From positions 1 to 6,508 of the forward strand of contig JAXITR010000057.1 of NCBI GenBank assembly GCA_034679985.1: a DNA stretch of 6,508 nucleotides. Reading direction: 5' to 3'. This document shows positions 1 through 6,424 of this stretch, piece after piece; position 1 is the stretch's first letter; each line of letters begins with the position of its first letter. A program made the translations under genes and the position numbers. The notes under the pieces are model-generated. The model was given only the letters and a program-made list of their open reading frames with translations. It did no database searches and was not told the origin of the DNA. The DNA comes from CAMDTE01 sp034679985. Lineage in GTDB: Bacteria; Bacteroidota; Bacteroidia; Flavobacteriales; Schleiferiaceae.

Positions 1-897
1 CACCCGGCCGATGGTCTTGCGCTTGGTTTCTGGGTCTTCTACTCCCTCCAAAGGATTGAGGAAATCGTCCGTGGCGTCTACCCCTTTCACCTGCAGGCCC
101 ATGCCTTCGTATTGCTTCAATACCGAAGCGTATTCGTCTTTTCGGAGGAGGCCGTTGTTGACAAAAATGCAATGCAAACGATCTCCAATGGCTTTGCTCA
201 GGAGCACAGCAGCAACGGTGGAATCCACCCCTCCGCTCAAGCCCAAAACAACGCGGTCCTCGCCTACCTGCTCGCGCAAGGACGCCACGGTGGCTTCCAC
301 AAAAGAATCCGGCGTCCAATCTCCAGAAAATCCGCAAGCCCCCAGTACAAAGTTCTTCAGCAACTGGAAACCGTCGGTGGAGTGATAAACTTCCGGGTGA
401 AACTGAATGCCCCAAGTGGACTCATTATCAAAACGATAGGCCGCCACGGCAACATCTGCCGTGGACGCCTCAATGTGGGCGTTTTCCGGAAGGCGAACAA
501 TGGTGTCACCGTGGCTCATCCACACCTGTGACGGTGCGGAAATGCCTTGAAAAAGTTGGGCATCGGGTGCAATGGTCTGCACCATAGCCCGACCGTACTC
601 GCGGTGGGTGCTGCGCGCCACTTCTCCTCCGGACGTTTGGGCCAACAATTGGGCCCCGTAGCAAACGCCCAAAAGCGGGAAATGACCCCGGATGTTGTCC
701 AAATTTGGGTGGGGCGCGTTGGGTTCCAAGGTAGAATGCGGCGATCCAGACAAGACCACGCCCTTAATTCCCGCATGCAGTTCGGGTATGGAGTGGTAAG
801 GATGAATCTCGCAGTACACGTTCATTTCGCGTACCCGACGGGCAATCAATTGGGTAAATTGCGAACCGAAGTCCAGTATGAGCAGGGTTTCTTGCAT
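1..897 (-). CDS. guaA: GMP synthase (glutamine-hydrolysing), N-terminal 299 residues, cut by window edge
   Basis: GuaA makes GMP from XMP, ATP and glutamine in the cytoplasm, the last step of guanine nucleotide synthesis. The protein opens with the family's LILDFGSQ motif (residues 6-13). It has a class I glutamine amidotransferase domain over about residues 1-190, with nucleophile Cys79 in GVCYGAQ and the His167-Pro-Glu169 pair in GIQFHPE. The ATP-pyrophosphatase domain follows, with its P-loop SGGVDS at 221-226, and the frame is still open at the edge (KTIGRV). Family members are about 510-525 residues, so roughly the last 210 lie outside the window. ATG at 897-895 is chosen because the family motif begins only five residues later. 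It starts 4 bp after the stop of the permease gene, so it is probably co-transcribed with it. All the catalytic residues visible here are intact. The assignment is secure; only the missing C-terminal dimerisation and XMP-binding part cannot be judged. Confidence 0.97.
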   Translation of the reverse strand, partial: MQETLLILDFGSQFTQLIARRVREMNVYCEIHPYHSIPELHAGIKGVVLSGSPHSTLEPNAPHPNLDNIRGHFPLLGVCYGAQLLAQTSGGEVARSTHREYGRAMVQTIAPDAQLFQGISAPSQVWMSHGDTIVRLPENAHIEASTADVAVAAYRFDNESTWGIQFHPEVYHSTDGFQLLKNFVLGACGFSGDWTPDSFVEATVASLREQVGEDRVVLGLSGGVDSTVAAVLLSKAIGDRLHCIFVNNGLLRKDEYASVLKQYEGMGLQVKGVDATDDFLNPLEGVEDPETKRKTIGRV

Positions 898-901
898 GAG
901 G

Positions 902-1642
902 TCAAAGGTACGAAAGCCAAAGGAGGCGAAGGCCCAGCAGGGTCAATCCCAAGGCAACAAAAATTTGGAGCGGCCGCAAAGTGAGTTTGGGCAAAAAGCG
1001 TCGGCCCAAAAGACTGCCCACTAACGCACCGGCGGCACCAAAAGCCACCACCGGCCACCAATTTGCGTGCAACTCATCTCCGCGCCACAGGTAAATGGGA
1101 ATTCGGGACAGGTCCACAGCCAAAGCCACGGCCGTTCCCGTAGCCACAACTTTCTGGGCAGACCAGCCCGTTCGGCTCAAAAAGAACGAGCGCAGCGCGC
1201 CCTGGTGACCGCTGAAACCTCCGGCAAAACCGGAAAGGACGCCGCCCACTACCCACGCGCGGGGCCTATTGGCCCAGGATTGTTCTGTTCCCTTGGTGGG
1301 CAGGAATTCAAAAAGTGCAAAAACCAACAAGGTCCAGCCAATGGAGCGTTGCGCAACTGGCCCATTCAAGGACTCCAAGGCCCAAGCGCCCGCCGCCGCG
1401 GCGACGGCTGAAAACATGCCAAAAATCAGTGCCGTGCGCACGTCCAGCCACTTAAACGTAAGCCCCCCCTTGAGGAGGTTGTTGGTCAGGTGCACCAGAG
1501 CCACCGCCAGAACTGCTTCTTGGGGACGATCCGGATGGAGTACCAAAAAAGCAGGCAACAAAAGCGTGCCCAAGCCAAAACCACTGAAAAAGGTCAGGGT
1601 GCTGGCCAAAAGTGCCAAGAGAAAAATTCCCGCTAAATCCAT
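902..1642 (-). CDS. TauE/SafE (DUF81) family membrane permease, putative sulfite/organosulfur exporter
   Basis: This is a 246-residue, very hydrophobic protein with about seven or eight predicted membrane segments (roughly 3-35, 42-60, 68-90, 98-115, 130-146, 163-185, 195-214 and 222-243). It shows the internal two-fold repeat of the TauE/SafE family. A glycine-rich stretch near the first helix (GFGLGTLLLP, 21-30) is mirrored in the second half by GFAGGFSGHQGALR (138-151). Length and layout fit the family's usual 240-270 residues. Family members are inner-membrane permeases linked to export or uptake of sulfite, sulfoacetate, taurine-derived sulfur or other small anions; the substrate cannot be read from sequence. 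The ATG at 1642-1640 shares its A with the TGA stop of bshC, which suggests translational coupling, and guaA follows after 4 bp. The contact with a thiol-synthesis gene makes a sulfur-related role attractive, but this is inference. The family call is strong, the substrate unknown. Confidence 0.88.
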   Translation of the reverse strand: MDLAGIFLLALLASTLTFFSGFGLGTLLLPAFLVLHPDRPQEAVLAVALVHLTNNLLKGGLTFKWLDVRTALIFGMFSAVAAAAGAWALESLNGPVAQRSIGWTLLVFALFEFLPTKGTEQSWANRPRAWVVGGVLSGFAGGFSGHQGALRSFFLSRTGWSAQKVVATGTAVALAVDLSRIPIYLWRGDELHANWWPVVAFGAAGALVGSLLGRRFLPKLTLRPLQIFVALGLTLLGLRLLWLSYL

Positions 1643-3120
1643 CAGTTTGGCTTAAAGACCAGGTGTTCGGAAGTCCAGGGATTCAACGATTCCACGAGCA
1701 GCGGGGCAAAGTTGCGGCCCGCTTGAACCTCTGCCCACAAAGCGGTCCAACGTCGTTCTTGGGGAATGCCGGAAGGCAGCACCTCTGCCAAAACCAACTC
1801 CAGCCGGTCTTGGGCTTTGGAGCTGTTTTCCCGGGCCCACCTGCGCGCGTGTTCTTCCCATTTGCGCTGTTCCCGATCCATTTTTGCGCGCCAAGCAGCC
1901 ACCAGCACTTCCATTTGGGGATTCATCGCACGCGACTGCTCCTCCAAGATCCGAAATCCACCCTCCAAAGCGGACTGCCATTCGCTCCATTGGCCTTGGA
2001 CGGCCGATTCTGCAGCCTCTTGCAAGGACTGGCGTTCGTTGGGCGTTTGTGCCAACAACGTTTGCCAATCGAGGCCGGACCGCTCCCAGGCATGCGCACC
2101 TTTCACGCTGAGCCAAGTGGCTCCGGAACGTTGTTTAAATACCGGTAAAGGAAGGCCCAATGCATCAAAAACCGCTGGTAATTGGTTCCAATACACGGCT
2201 TCCCCCGGCCCGCCCACGTAGGCCACGTTGGGCAAGATCCATTCTTGGTAGATGGGGCGCAACAAGGCATTGGGGCTCAAACGCTCTGGAGCGGTTTCTG
2301 CTAAATGGAGGGCTTCCCGTAGATCTTCTGAATACCGACGCTCTCCGGTGGGACCAAAGGCAAAGGCATTAAACGTTTGCGGTGCGATGGCTCGATCCAG
2401 CGGGTACGGAAATCGGTCTTTGCTCTGATTCCAGGCATTTAGAACCAGGCTTTCCCGCGCTTCGCGCACCAAAACGGGTTGAAAAAGCTGCTTTAAAGCG
2501 GAATCGTTCGGGTCCAAAACCACCAATTCCTGGGGGTCAAAATACGAAAAAACCAAGGCGCGAACGGCCTCAGCCAGCGTATTGGACGAGCGGTAGATTT
2601 GCAGCCAGCGATCGCAAATTTCTTGTTCGTGCCAGCCCTTGGCCGCTTGGGAAAGCGATTCCAGGGCCGGAAAAGCCAAGGAAGCCTGCAAGGAACCAAC
2701 GGCGTGTTGAGCGGGTTGCACAGTGTGGGAAAAACGCTGTCCACCGTGCCACAGGTGATTGATTTCTTGGGCGTCGTGGTCTTCCGAGGCCAACCAAAAA
2801 ACGGGAACAACGGGTACCTTCAAGCGATCCTCCAGTGCACGCGACAAGGCTACCGTGTCTGCAATTTTCAGTACGGTGTACAACGGCCCCAAGCCCAAGC
2901 CCAATTGCTGGCCGGTGGTGACGGTTAGGGCCTCCGATTGTGCCAATTTGGCAACGGCCGCTGACTTGGACTGACCCTGACGGCGCAAAACGTCCACCAA
3001 GGTTGATCGGAATTCTTTGGGAAAGTCCCTGCCGCGCTGGACGTCGGATGCCCCGTACGCTTCTATTCCGTGCGGACGAGGCCACGGAACGGGCACTGCC
3101 AGGGGATGACGCTCCACCAT
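1642..3120 (-). CDS. bshC: Putative cysteine ligase BshC, bacillithiol biosynthesis
   Basis: BshC is thought to add cysteine to glucosaminyl-malate, the last step of bacillithiol synthesis, a low-molecular-weight thiol of Firmicutes and many Bacteroidota. Numbered from the ATG at 3120-3118, the 492-residue protein carries the family's hallmark blocks. These are TVTTGQQLGLGLGPLYT (66-82), VPVFWLASEDHD (105-116, a nucleotidyltransferase-like core) and LLRPIYQEWILPNVAYVGGPGE (split: LLRPIYQEWILP at 286-297, then NVAYVGGPGE at 298-307). Residues of about 405-445 are charged and heptad-like, fitting the coiled coil typical of the C-terminal part. It is somewhat shorter than the common 520-540 residues, with no sign of a frameshift. 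A GTG three bases earlier (3123) could also start the protein. The ATG is preferred because it overlaps the upstream TGA as TGATG, the same arrangement as at its 3' end. The other bacillithiol genes (bshA, bshB) are not in the window, which is common for bshC. Confidence 0.92.
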   Translation of the reverse strand: MVERHPLAVPVPWPRPHGIEAYGASDVQRGRDFPKEFRSTLVDVLRRQGQSKSAAVAKLAQSEALTVTTGQQLGLGLGPLYTVLKIADTVALSRALEDRLKVPVVPVFWLASEDHDAQEINHLWHGGQRFSHTVQPAQHAVGSLQASLAFPALESLSQAAKGWHEQEICDRWLQIYRSSNTLAEAVRALVFSYFDPQELVVLDPNDSALKQLFQPVLVREARESLVLNAWNQSKDRFPYPLDRAIAPQTFNAFAFGPTGERRYSEDLREALHLAETAPERLSPNALLRPIYQEWILPNVAYVGGPGEAVYWNQLPAVFDALGLPLPVFKQRSGATWLSVKGAHAWERSGLDWQTLLAQTPNERQSLQEAAESAVQGQWSEWQSALEGGFRILEEQSRAMNPQMEVLVAAWRAKMDREQRKWEEHARRWARENSSKAQDRLELVLAEVLPSGIPQERRWTALWAEVQAGRNFAPLLVESLNPWTSEHLVFKPN

Positions 3121-3812
3121 CACCTTTTCTTTCCGGCTTTACCGGTGTAAATACGCTTTCGTGGCTGCAAGGCGCCCTCCGCAAATGCGCGGCGAAGAAT
3201 GGCCTCCACCAGTTTATCGTCTTCGTTGGCTGCCGGATCGTACTTCTCGCGGATGGAAATATCGTACCAGGCGCCGGTTGCCGCCCACGTCCAAGCCGTT
3301 AAGGTGTTCCGGTACTCCCGAATGAGGTGGAACACGGTCATGCCCGTTTCCCGCTGAATCAGCTTGGCCAAAACCTGACCTTCGGAACGGGTTAGTTTCC
3401 GCAACTCCGGCTCAAACCGCTTTTCCAAGTAATCTTGGTACTCCTTGATGGCTTTGTTGCGCTGGCGATTGTTTTTCAAGCCGTCCAGCTTGAGGTTCAG
3501 CGAATCCAACTTGTTTCCGGCCGTCACAGCGTACGGATACACCTTGATGACCTTGCGCTTGAGTTGGTAGTATTTTTTACGGGCCTCTGCGCTGGTGAAT
3601 ACGGGCTTGTCCCCCACCATCACTTCGTCCAGAACGGCCCAGGGCACCGTGTCACCGTTTACAACAGTGGCTTTCATGGTGCGACCAAAGCGAACCACTG
3701 TAAATACCGTATCCGGATGGGTTTGCCCCCACAAAGAGGCGGACGGTAGTACTCCCGCCAAACCCATAAAAACCAGCAAACGGATCCCTACAAAACGCAT
3801 GTTTAAACTCAT
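3120..3812 (-). CDS. DUF4294 family secreted protein of unknown function
   Basis: This is a 230-residue protein if started at ATG 3812-3810. It begins with a signal peptide: a short basic start (MSLNMRF), a hydrophobic core of about residues 8-27, and a likely signal peptidase I site near SLWGQ-T at 30/31, so the mature protein is probably periplasmic or otherwise exported. The mature part is rich in Lys and Arg. Its C-terminal half matches the DUF4294 pattern as I know it from Bacteroidota: KVYPYA at about 90-95, a KEYQDYLEKRFEPELRKL helix at about 123-140, TRSEGQVLAKLIQRETG at 141-157, LIREYRNTLTAW at 163-174, and the YDIS..EKYDP segment at 183-192. No catalytic motif is recognisable and no function is known to me. 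An alternative ATG lies at 3800 (MRFVG); both leave a full signal peptide. It follows accC by 35 bp, and its TGA overlaps the bshC start, so it sits inside the operon. Confidence 0.85.
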   Translation of the reverse strand: MSLNMRFVGIRLLVFMGLAGVLPSASLWGQTHPDTVFTVVRFGRTMKATVVNGDTVPWAVLDEVMVGDKPVFTSAEARKKYYQLKRKVIKVYPYAVTAGNKLDSLNLKLDGLKNNRQRNKAIKEYQDYLEKRFEPELRKLTRSEGQVLAKLIQRETGMTVFHLIREYRNTLTAWTWAATGAWYDISIREKYDPAANEDDKLVEAILRRAFAEGALQPRKRIYTGKAGKKR

Positions 3813-3847
3813 TGATTGCTCATTAATCCTACCCACTTTTACCTTTA

Positions 3848-5365
3848 TCAAGGCATTCCACGTTGCAACAACCAGGGGGAAGTTCCCGAAGTCTCTACGG
3901 ATTTCTGGGTGCGGTTTGCCGCACGGCCCCCTTGCCAGGTTCCTTCTACCAAAGCCTGTGCCACCAATCCGGCAGCCGTGCGAACTTCTGCATCTGCCGG
4001 TGCGGCCAAATCGCGTGCGGGGTCAAAATGATTGGGGACAAAATGCGTGTCGAACGTGCCGCTAATGAAATCCGGGTGTTTCAGTACAAACCGGGCAAAC
4101 GGCAGCGTTGTTTCGCAGCCCACCACTACGTATTCATCGATGGCGCGGATGGCGCGGGCCAAGGCCAACTCCCGGGTGGCCGCGTGCACCACCAACTTGG
4201 CAATCATAGGATCGTAGTAAATGGGAACCGTCGACCCCTCTTCCATTCCGTCGTCCACCCGAATTCCGGGACCTTGGGGACGTTTGTAGACGTTTAAAGT
4301 ACCGATGTCCGGGACAAAGTTCTGGCGAGCGTCTTCTGCGTATACCCGGATTTCCACCGCGTGGCCGTGAATGCGCAAATCTTCTTGCTGGAAGGAAATC
4401 GGCAAGCCTTCCGCAATGCGCAACTGTTCGCGTACCAAATCCACTCCGGTGATCATTTCCGTTACGGGGTGCTCCACCTGCAGGCGCGTGTTCATTTCCA
4501 AAAAATAGAAGGCTCCGCTGGCGTCAAAAATGAACTCCACGGTTCCGGCGCCTACGTACGAACAAGCTTGTGCCACCCGAACCGCCGCAGCGCCCATTTG
4601 CTCGCGCTGTTCCGCAGTCAAGACCACGGAAGGGGCCTCTTCAATAACTTTTTGGTGCCGACGCTGGATGCTGCATTCGCGTTCAAACAAATGCACGGTA
4701 TTCCCGTGCCGATCCGCGAGTACCTGTACTTCAATGTGGCGCGGGCTGGAAACATACTTTTCCATAAAAACCGAACCGTTTCCAAAAGCAGACGTGGCTT
4801 CATTGACCGCCAAGGTCATCTGCTCCTCAAAATCTTCCAGGCGATGCACGACGCGCATGCCCTTGCCGCCGCCGCCAGCGGCTGCCTTAATCAAGATGGG
4901 AAAACCAATGGATTGGGCCAATCGCTTGGCTTCCTGCACGTCGTCAATGGGGGTATCGGTTCCGGGAACCAAGGGCACTCCAAACGGTTTCACCGCTTGT
5001 TTGGCGCTCAACTTATCCCCCATTACTTGGATGGCGTGGGCGTCGGGGCCTACAAACAGAATTCCGTGTTCGGCGCACAGTCGGGCAAACTCCGCGTTCT
5101 CGCTGAGGAATCCGTAGCCCGGATGAATGGCATCGGCACCGGACTCCTTGGCCACCCGAAGGATTTCGTCCATGCGCAGGTACGATTGCGCACTGGGCGC
5201 CGGACCCACCCGGTACGCTAAATCCGCAAACCGAACGTGGGGAGCGGTGGCGTCTGCATCCGAGTAAACAGCAACGGTTTGGATCCCCATTTCGCGGGCG
5301 GTTCGCATCACGCGAAGCGCGATTTCCCCCCGATTGGCCACCAACAACGTTTTAATTGAGCGCAT
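3848..5365 (-). CDS. accC: Biotin carboxylase subunit of an acyl-CoA carboxylase (acetyl-CoA carboxylase type)
   Basis: Biotin carboxylase uses ATP and bicarbonate to carboxylate biotin on a carrier protein, the first half-reaction of acetyl-CoA carboxylase in fatty-acid synthesis. All three domains are present: N-terminal lobe (about 1-115, with HPGYGFLSEN at 81-90), ATP-grasp domain (glycine-rich loop AAGGGGKGM at 162-170) and C-terminal domain. Residues matching the Escherichia coli active site are visible: Lys118, Lys160, His210 in PRHIEVQ, Glu277, Glu290, Asn292, Arg294, Val297, Glu298 in the EMNTRLQVEHP block, and Arg340. At 505 residues it is about 55 longer than E. coli AccC. The extra tail (about 450-505) is Ala/Arg-rich and carries no biotin-attachment MKM motif, so the carrier must be a separate protein. 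Neither a carrier gene nor a carboxyltransferase gene is nearby, so it could serve acetyl-CoA or propionyl-CoA carboxylase. ATG at 5365-5363 is the natural start. It is the first gene of the leftward operon. Confidence 0.95.
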   Translation of the reverse strand: MRSIKTLLVANRGEIALRVMRTAREMGIQTVAVYSDADATAPHVRFADLAYRVGPAPSAQSYLRMDEILRVAKESGADAIHPGYGFLSENAEFARLCAEHGILFVGPDAHAIQVMGDKLSAKQAVKPFGVPLVPGTDTPIDDVQEAKRLAQSIGFPILIKAAAGGGGKGMRVVHRLEDFEEQMTLAVNEATSAFGNGSVFMEKYVSSPRHIEVQVLADRHGNTVHLFERECSIQRRHQKVIEEAPSVVLTAEQREQMGAAAVRVAQACSYVGAGTVEFIFDASGAFYFLEMNTRLQVEHPVTEMITGVDLVREQLRIAEGLPISFQQEDLRIHGHAVEIRVYAEDARQNFVPDIGTLNVYKRPQGPGIRVDDGMEEGSTVPIYYDPMIAKLVVHAATRELALARAIRAIDEYVVVGCETTLPFARFVLKHPDFISGTFDTHFVPNHFDPARDLAAPADAEVRTAAGLVAQALVEGTWQGGRAANRTQKSVETSGTSPWLLQRGMP

Positions 5366-5381
5366 GATCTCTATTTTCCTG

Positions 5382-5388
5382 CAAAGTA
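5382..5388 (-). promoter_or_regulatory. Likely Bacteroidota-type -7 promoter element for the accC-to-guaA operon
   Basis: Read on the minus strand the bases are TACTTTG, followed by CAGG and then ATG 16 bases after the element. This resembles the Bacteroidota sigma-factor -7 consensus TAnnTTTG, though with one base rather than two between TA and TTTG. I see no clear -33 TTTG partner. The position, in the only non-coding gap upstream of five tightly packed genes, supports a promoter with a very short leader. No Shine-Dalgarno sequence is evident before the accC ATG. Confidence 0.45.
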
Positions 5389-5400
5389 CGGAAGGAATCC

Positions 5401-5408
5401 TAACTTTG
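5401..5408 (+). promoter_or_regulatory. Likely Bacteroidota-type -7 promoter element for the aldolase-CBS gene
   Basis: The bases TAACTTTG match the Bacteroidota -7 consensus TAnnTTTG exactly and end only five bases before the ATG at 5414. Transcription normally starts a few bases after this element, so the mRNA would begin at or within a base or two of the start codon, giving a leaderless or nearly leaderless message. No clear -33 element is visible in the short spacer. Confidence 0.5.
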
Positions 5409-5413
5409 ACGGC

Positions 5414-6424
5414 ATGGAATTGTACTTAGACTCCGCCGACGTGCGGGAAATTGATGCCGCCTTTCAGTGGGGCATTTTGAAAGGATTGACCACCACGCCA
5501 ACGTTTATGCATCGGGAAGGAATTACCGACGTAGACGCAGCCATCCTGGCCTTGGCGCCAAAGGTTCCCGTCCTGCAAATTGAAGCCTTGGGCCAAACGG
5601 CTGAAAGCATTGTAGCGGAGGCCTACCGCCAAGAAGCTTTGGGGTTGGATCGCAGCGCCACGGTCTACAAAATTCCCGTTTCCTTGGAAGGGGTGAAAGC
5701 CTGCAAGCAACTGACGAACGAAGGTTTTCTGGTGAACGTACACTTGGTGTACACGGTGCAGCAGGCGTACATGGCGCTAAACGCAGGAGCCACCTACGTT
5801 TGCCCACTGGTGGGCCGTTTGCAGGACCAAGGAACGGATGCGTTGTCCTTGGTTGCGGACTGCGTGGAAGTGGTGGAACGGTACGGGTACGACAGCAAAA
5901 TCATGTTCTCCTCCGTTCGGTATCCAGAACACGTTCGAAACGCTCTGCAAGTGGGCGCGCACGCGGTGACGGTTCCCTATAAAATTTTGACGCAACTCAC
6001 GCAGAACCACTTTACGGAATTGGGCACCAAGCAGTTTGAGGAGCACACCCGTTTGGTTTCGGTCCGCGTCTCGGAGGTCATGCAAACCCCGCCTCCCACC
6101 GTTCGCGCTGCAGGCAAAGTTTCCGACGCTTTGCTTCCCATGAACCTTAGCGGTTTGGGTGCGGTTGTTTTAATCAACGAAGACGGCAGCCCCACCGGCA
6201 TGTTTACCGACGGTGATTTGCGCCGACTTATGGAACGCAGCGGTGCAGAGGGCCTGAATGCTTCCCTGTCCAACTGGGCCCAAAGCACACCGCATTCCAT
6301 CCAGGCCTCTGCCCTGCTTAGGGATGCCGCCGATCTCTTCAAATCTGCTCAAGTAGATCAATTGGTGGTGCTGGACCAAGGTCAGGCCGTCGGACTGGTG
6401 GACGTTCAACACGTCCTGGGTTAA
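5414..6424 (+). CDS. Fructose-6-phosphate-aldolase/transaldolase-like domain fused to a KdsD-type CBS pair
   Basis: This is a 336-residue, two-part cytoplasmic protein. Residues 1-208 are a class I aldolase barrel of the FSA/TalC type. MELYLDSADV is nearly the start of E. coli FSA, Asp6 is kept, Lys86 in VYKIPV is the expected Schiff-base lysine, and NAGATYV (123-129) with VGRLQDQG (133-140) is the usual signature region. Several active-site positions differ: TTTPT (26-30) replaces TTNPS, His110 stands where a Thr is usual, and Leu132 replaces Tyr or Phe. Residues of about 218-336 form two CBS motifs (about 222-273 and 291-336). The GMFTDGDLRR segment (262-271) is a hallmark of the CBS pair in arabinose-5-phosphate isomerases KdsD/KpsF/GutQ; here the sugar-isomerase (SIS) domain is absent. 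CBS pairs usually bind nucleotides, so an allosteric sugar-phosphate aldolase is likely, but substrate and ligand are unknown. ATG 5414 is set by the family N-terminus. It is transcribed divergently from accC. Confidence 0.85.
   Translation: MELYLDSADVREIDAAFQWGILKGLTTTPTFMHREGITDVDAAILALAPKVPVLQIEALGQTAESIVAEAYRQEALGLDRSATVYKIPVSLEGVKACKQLTNEGFLVNVHLVYTVQQAYMALNAGATYVCPLVGRLQDQGTDALSLVADCVEVVERYGYDSKIMFSSVRYPEHVRNALQVGAHAVTVPYKILTQLTQNHFTELGTKQFEEHTRLVSVRVSEVMQTPPPTVRAAGKVSDALLPMNLSGLGAVVLINEDGSPTGMFTDGDLRRLMERSGAEGLNASLSNWAQSTPHSIQASALLRDAADLFKSAQVDQLVVLDQGQAVGLVDVQHVLG
6074..6424 (+). other. CBS domain pair (regulatory module) within the aldolase fusion
   Basis: These bases encode residues 221-337 (stop included). 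They begin with EVMQTPPPTV, typical of the start of a CBS motif, followed by SGLGAVVLINEDG and the FTDGDLRR signature. The second repeat runs from STPHSIQASA to the last residue and ends with LVVLDQGQAVGLVDVQHVLG. In KdsD/KpsF proteins the same module follows an SIS domain. Its likely task is sensing a nucleotide or nucleotide-sugar; no ligand can be named from sequence. Confidence 0.8.

Noticed and set aside
898..901. A separate promoter or terminator between the permease gene and guaA
   Set aside because: Only four bases separate the stop and start codons, leaving no room, and no promoter-like element is evident just upstream.
1612..2148. A 178-codon plus-strand open frame opposite the end of bshC and start of the permease gene
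   Set aside because: It is antisense to two convincing genes and its product is a low-complexity Pro/Leu/Phe-rich sequence with no family likeness.
3121..3123. GTG start for bshC one codon before the ATG
   Set aside because: Possible, but ATG at 3120 gives a TGATG junction identical to the one at the other end of bshC and is the stronger start codon.
2570..3184. A 204-codon minus-strand frame overlapping bshC in another frame
   Set aside because: The product is Arg/Gly/Ser-rich without domains, while the main frame carries conserved BshC blocks throughout.
3813..3851. Upstream TTG start for the DUF4294 gene, which would overlap the accC stop by four bases
   Set aside because: It would put a charged, polar stretch of 13 residues before the signal peptide. 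The ATG at 3812 (or 3800) gives a normal signal peptide.
4361..5221. A 286-codon plus-strand open frame opposite accC
   Set aside because: It lies wholly antisense to a biotin carboxylase with every motif intact, and its translation shows no recognisable domain. It is a by-product of GC-biased codon use.
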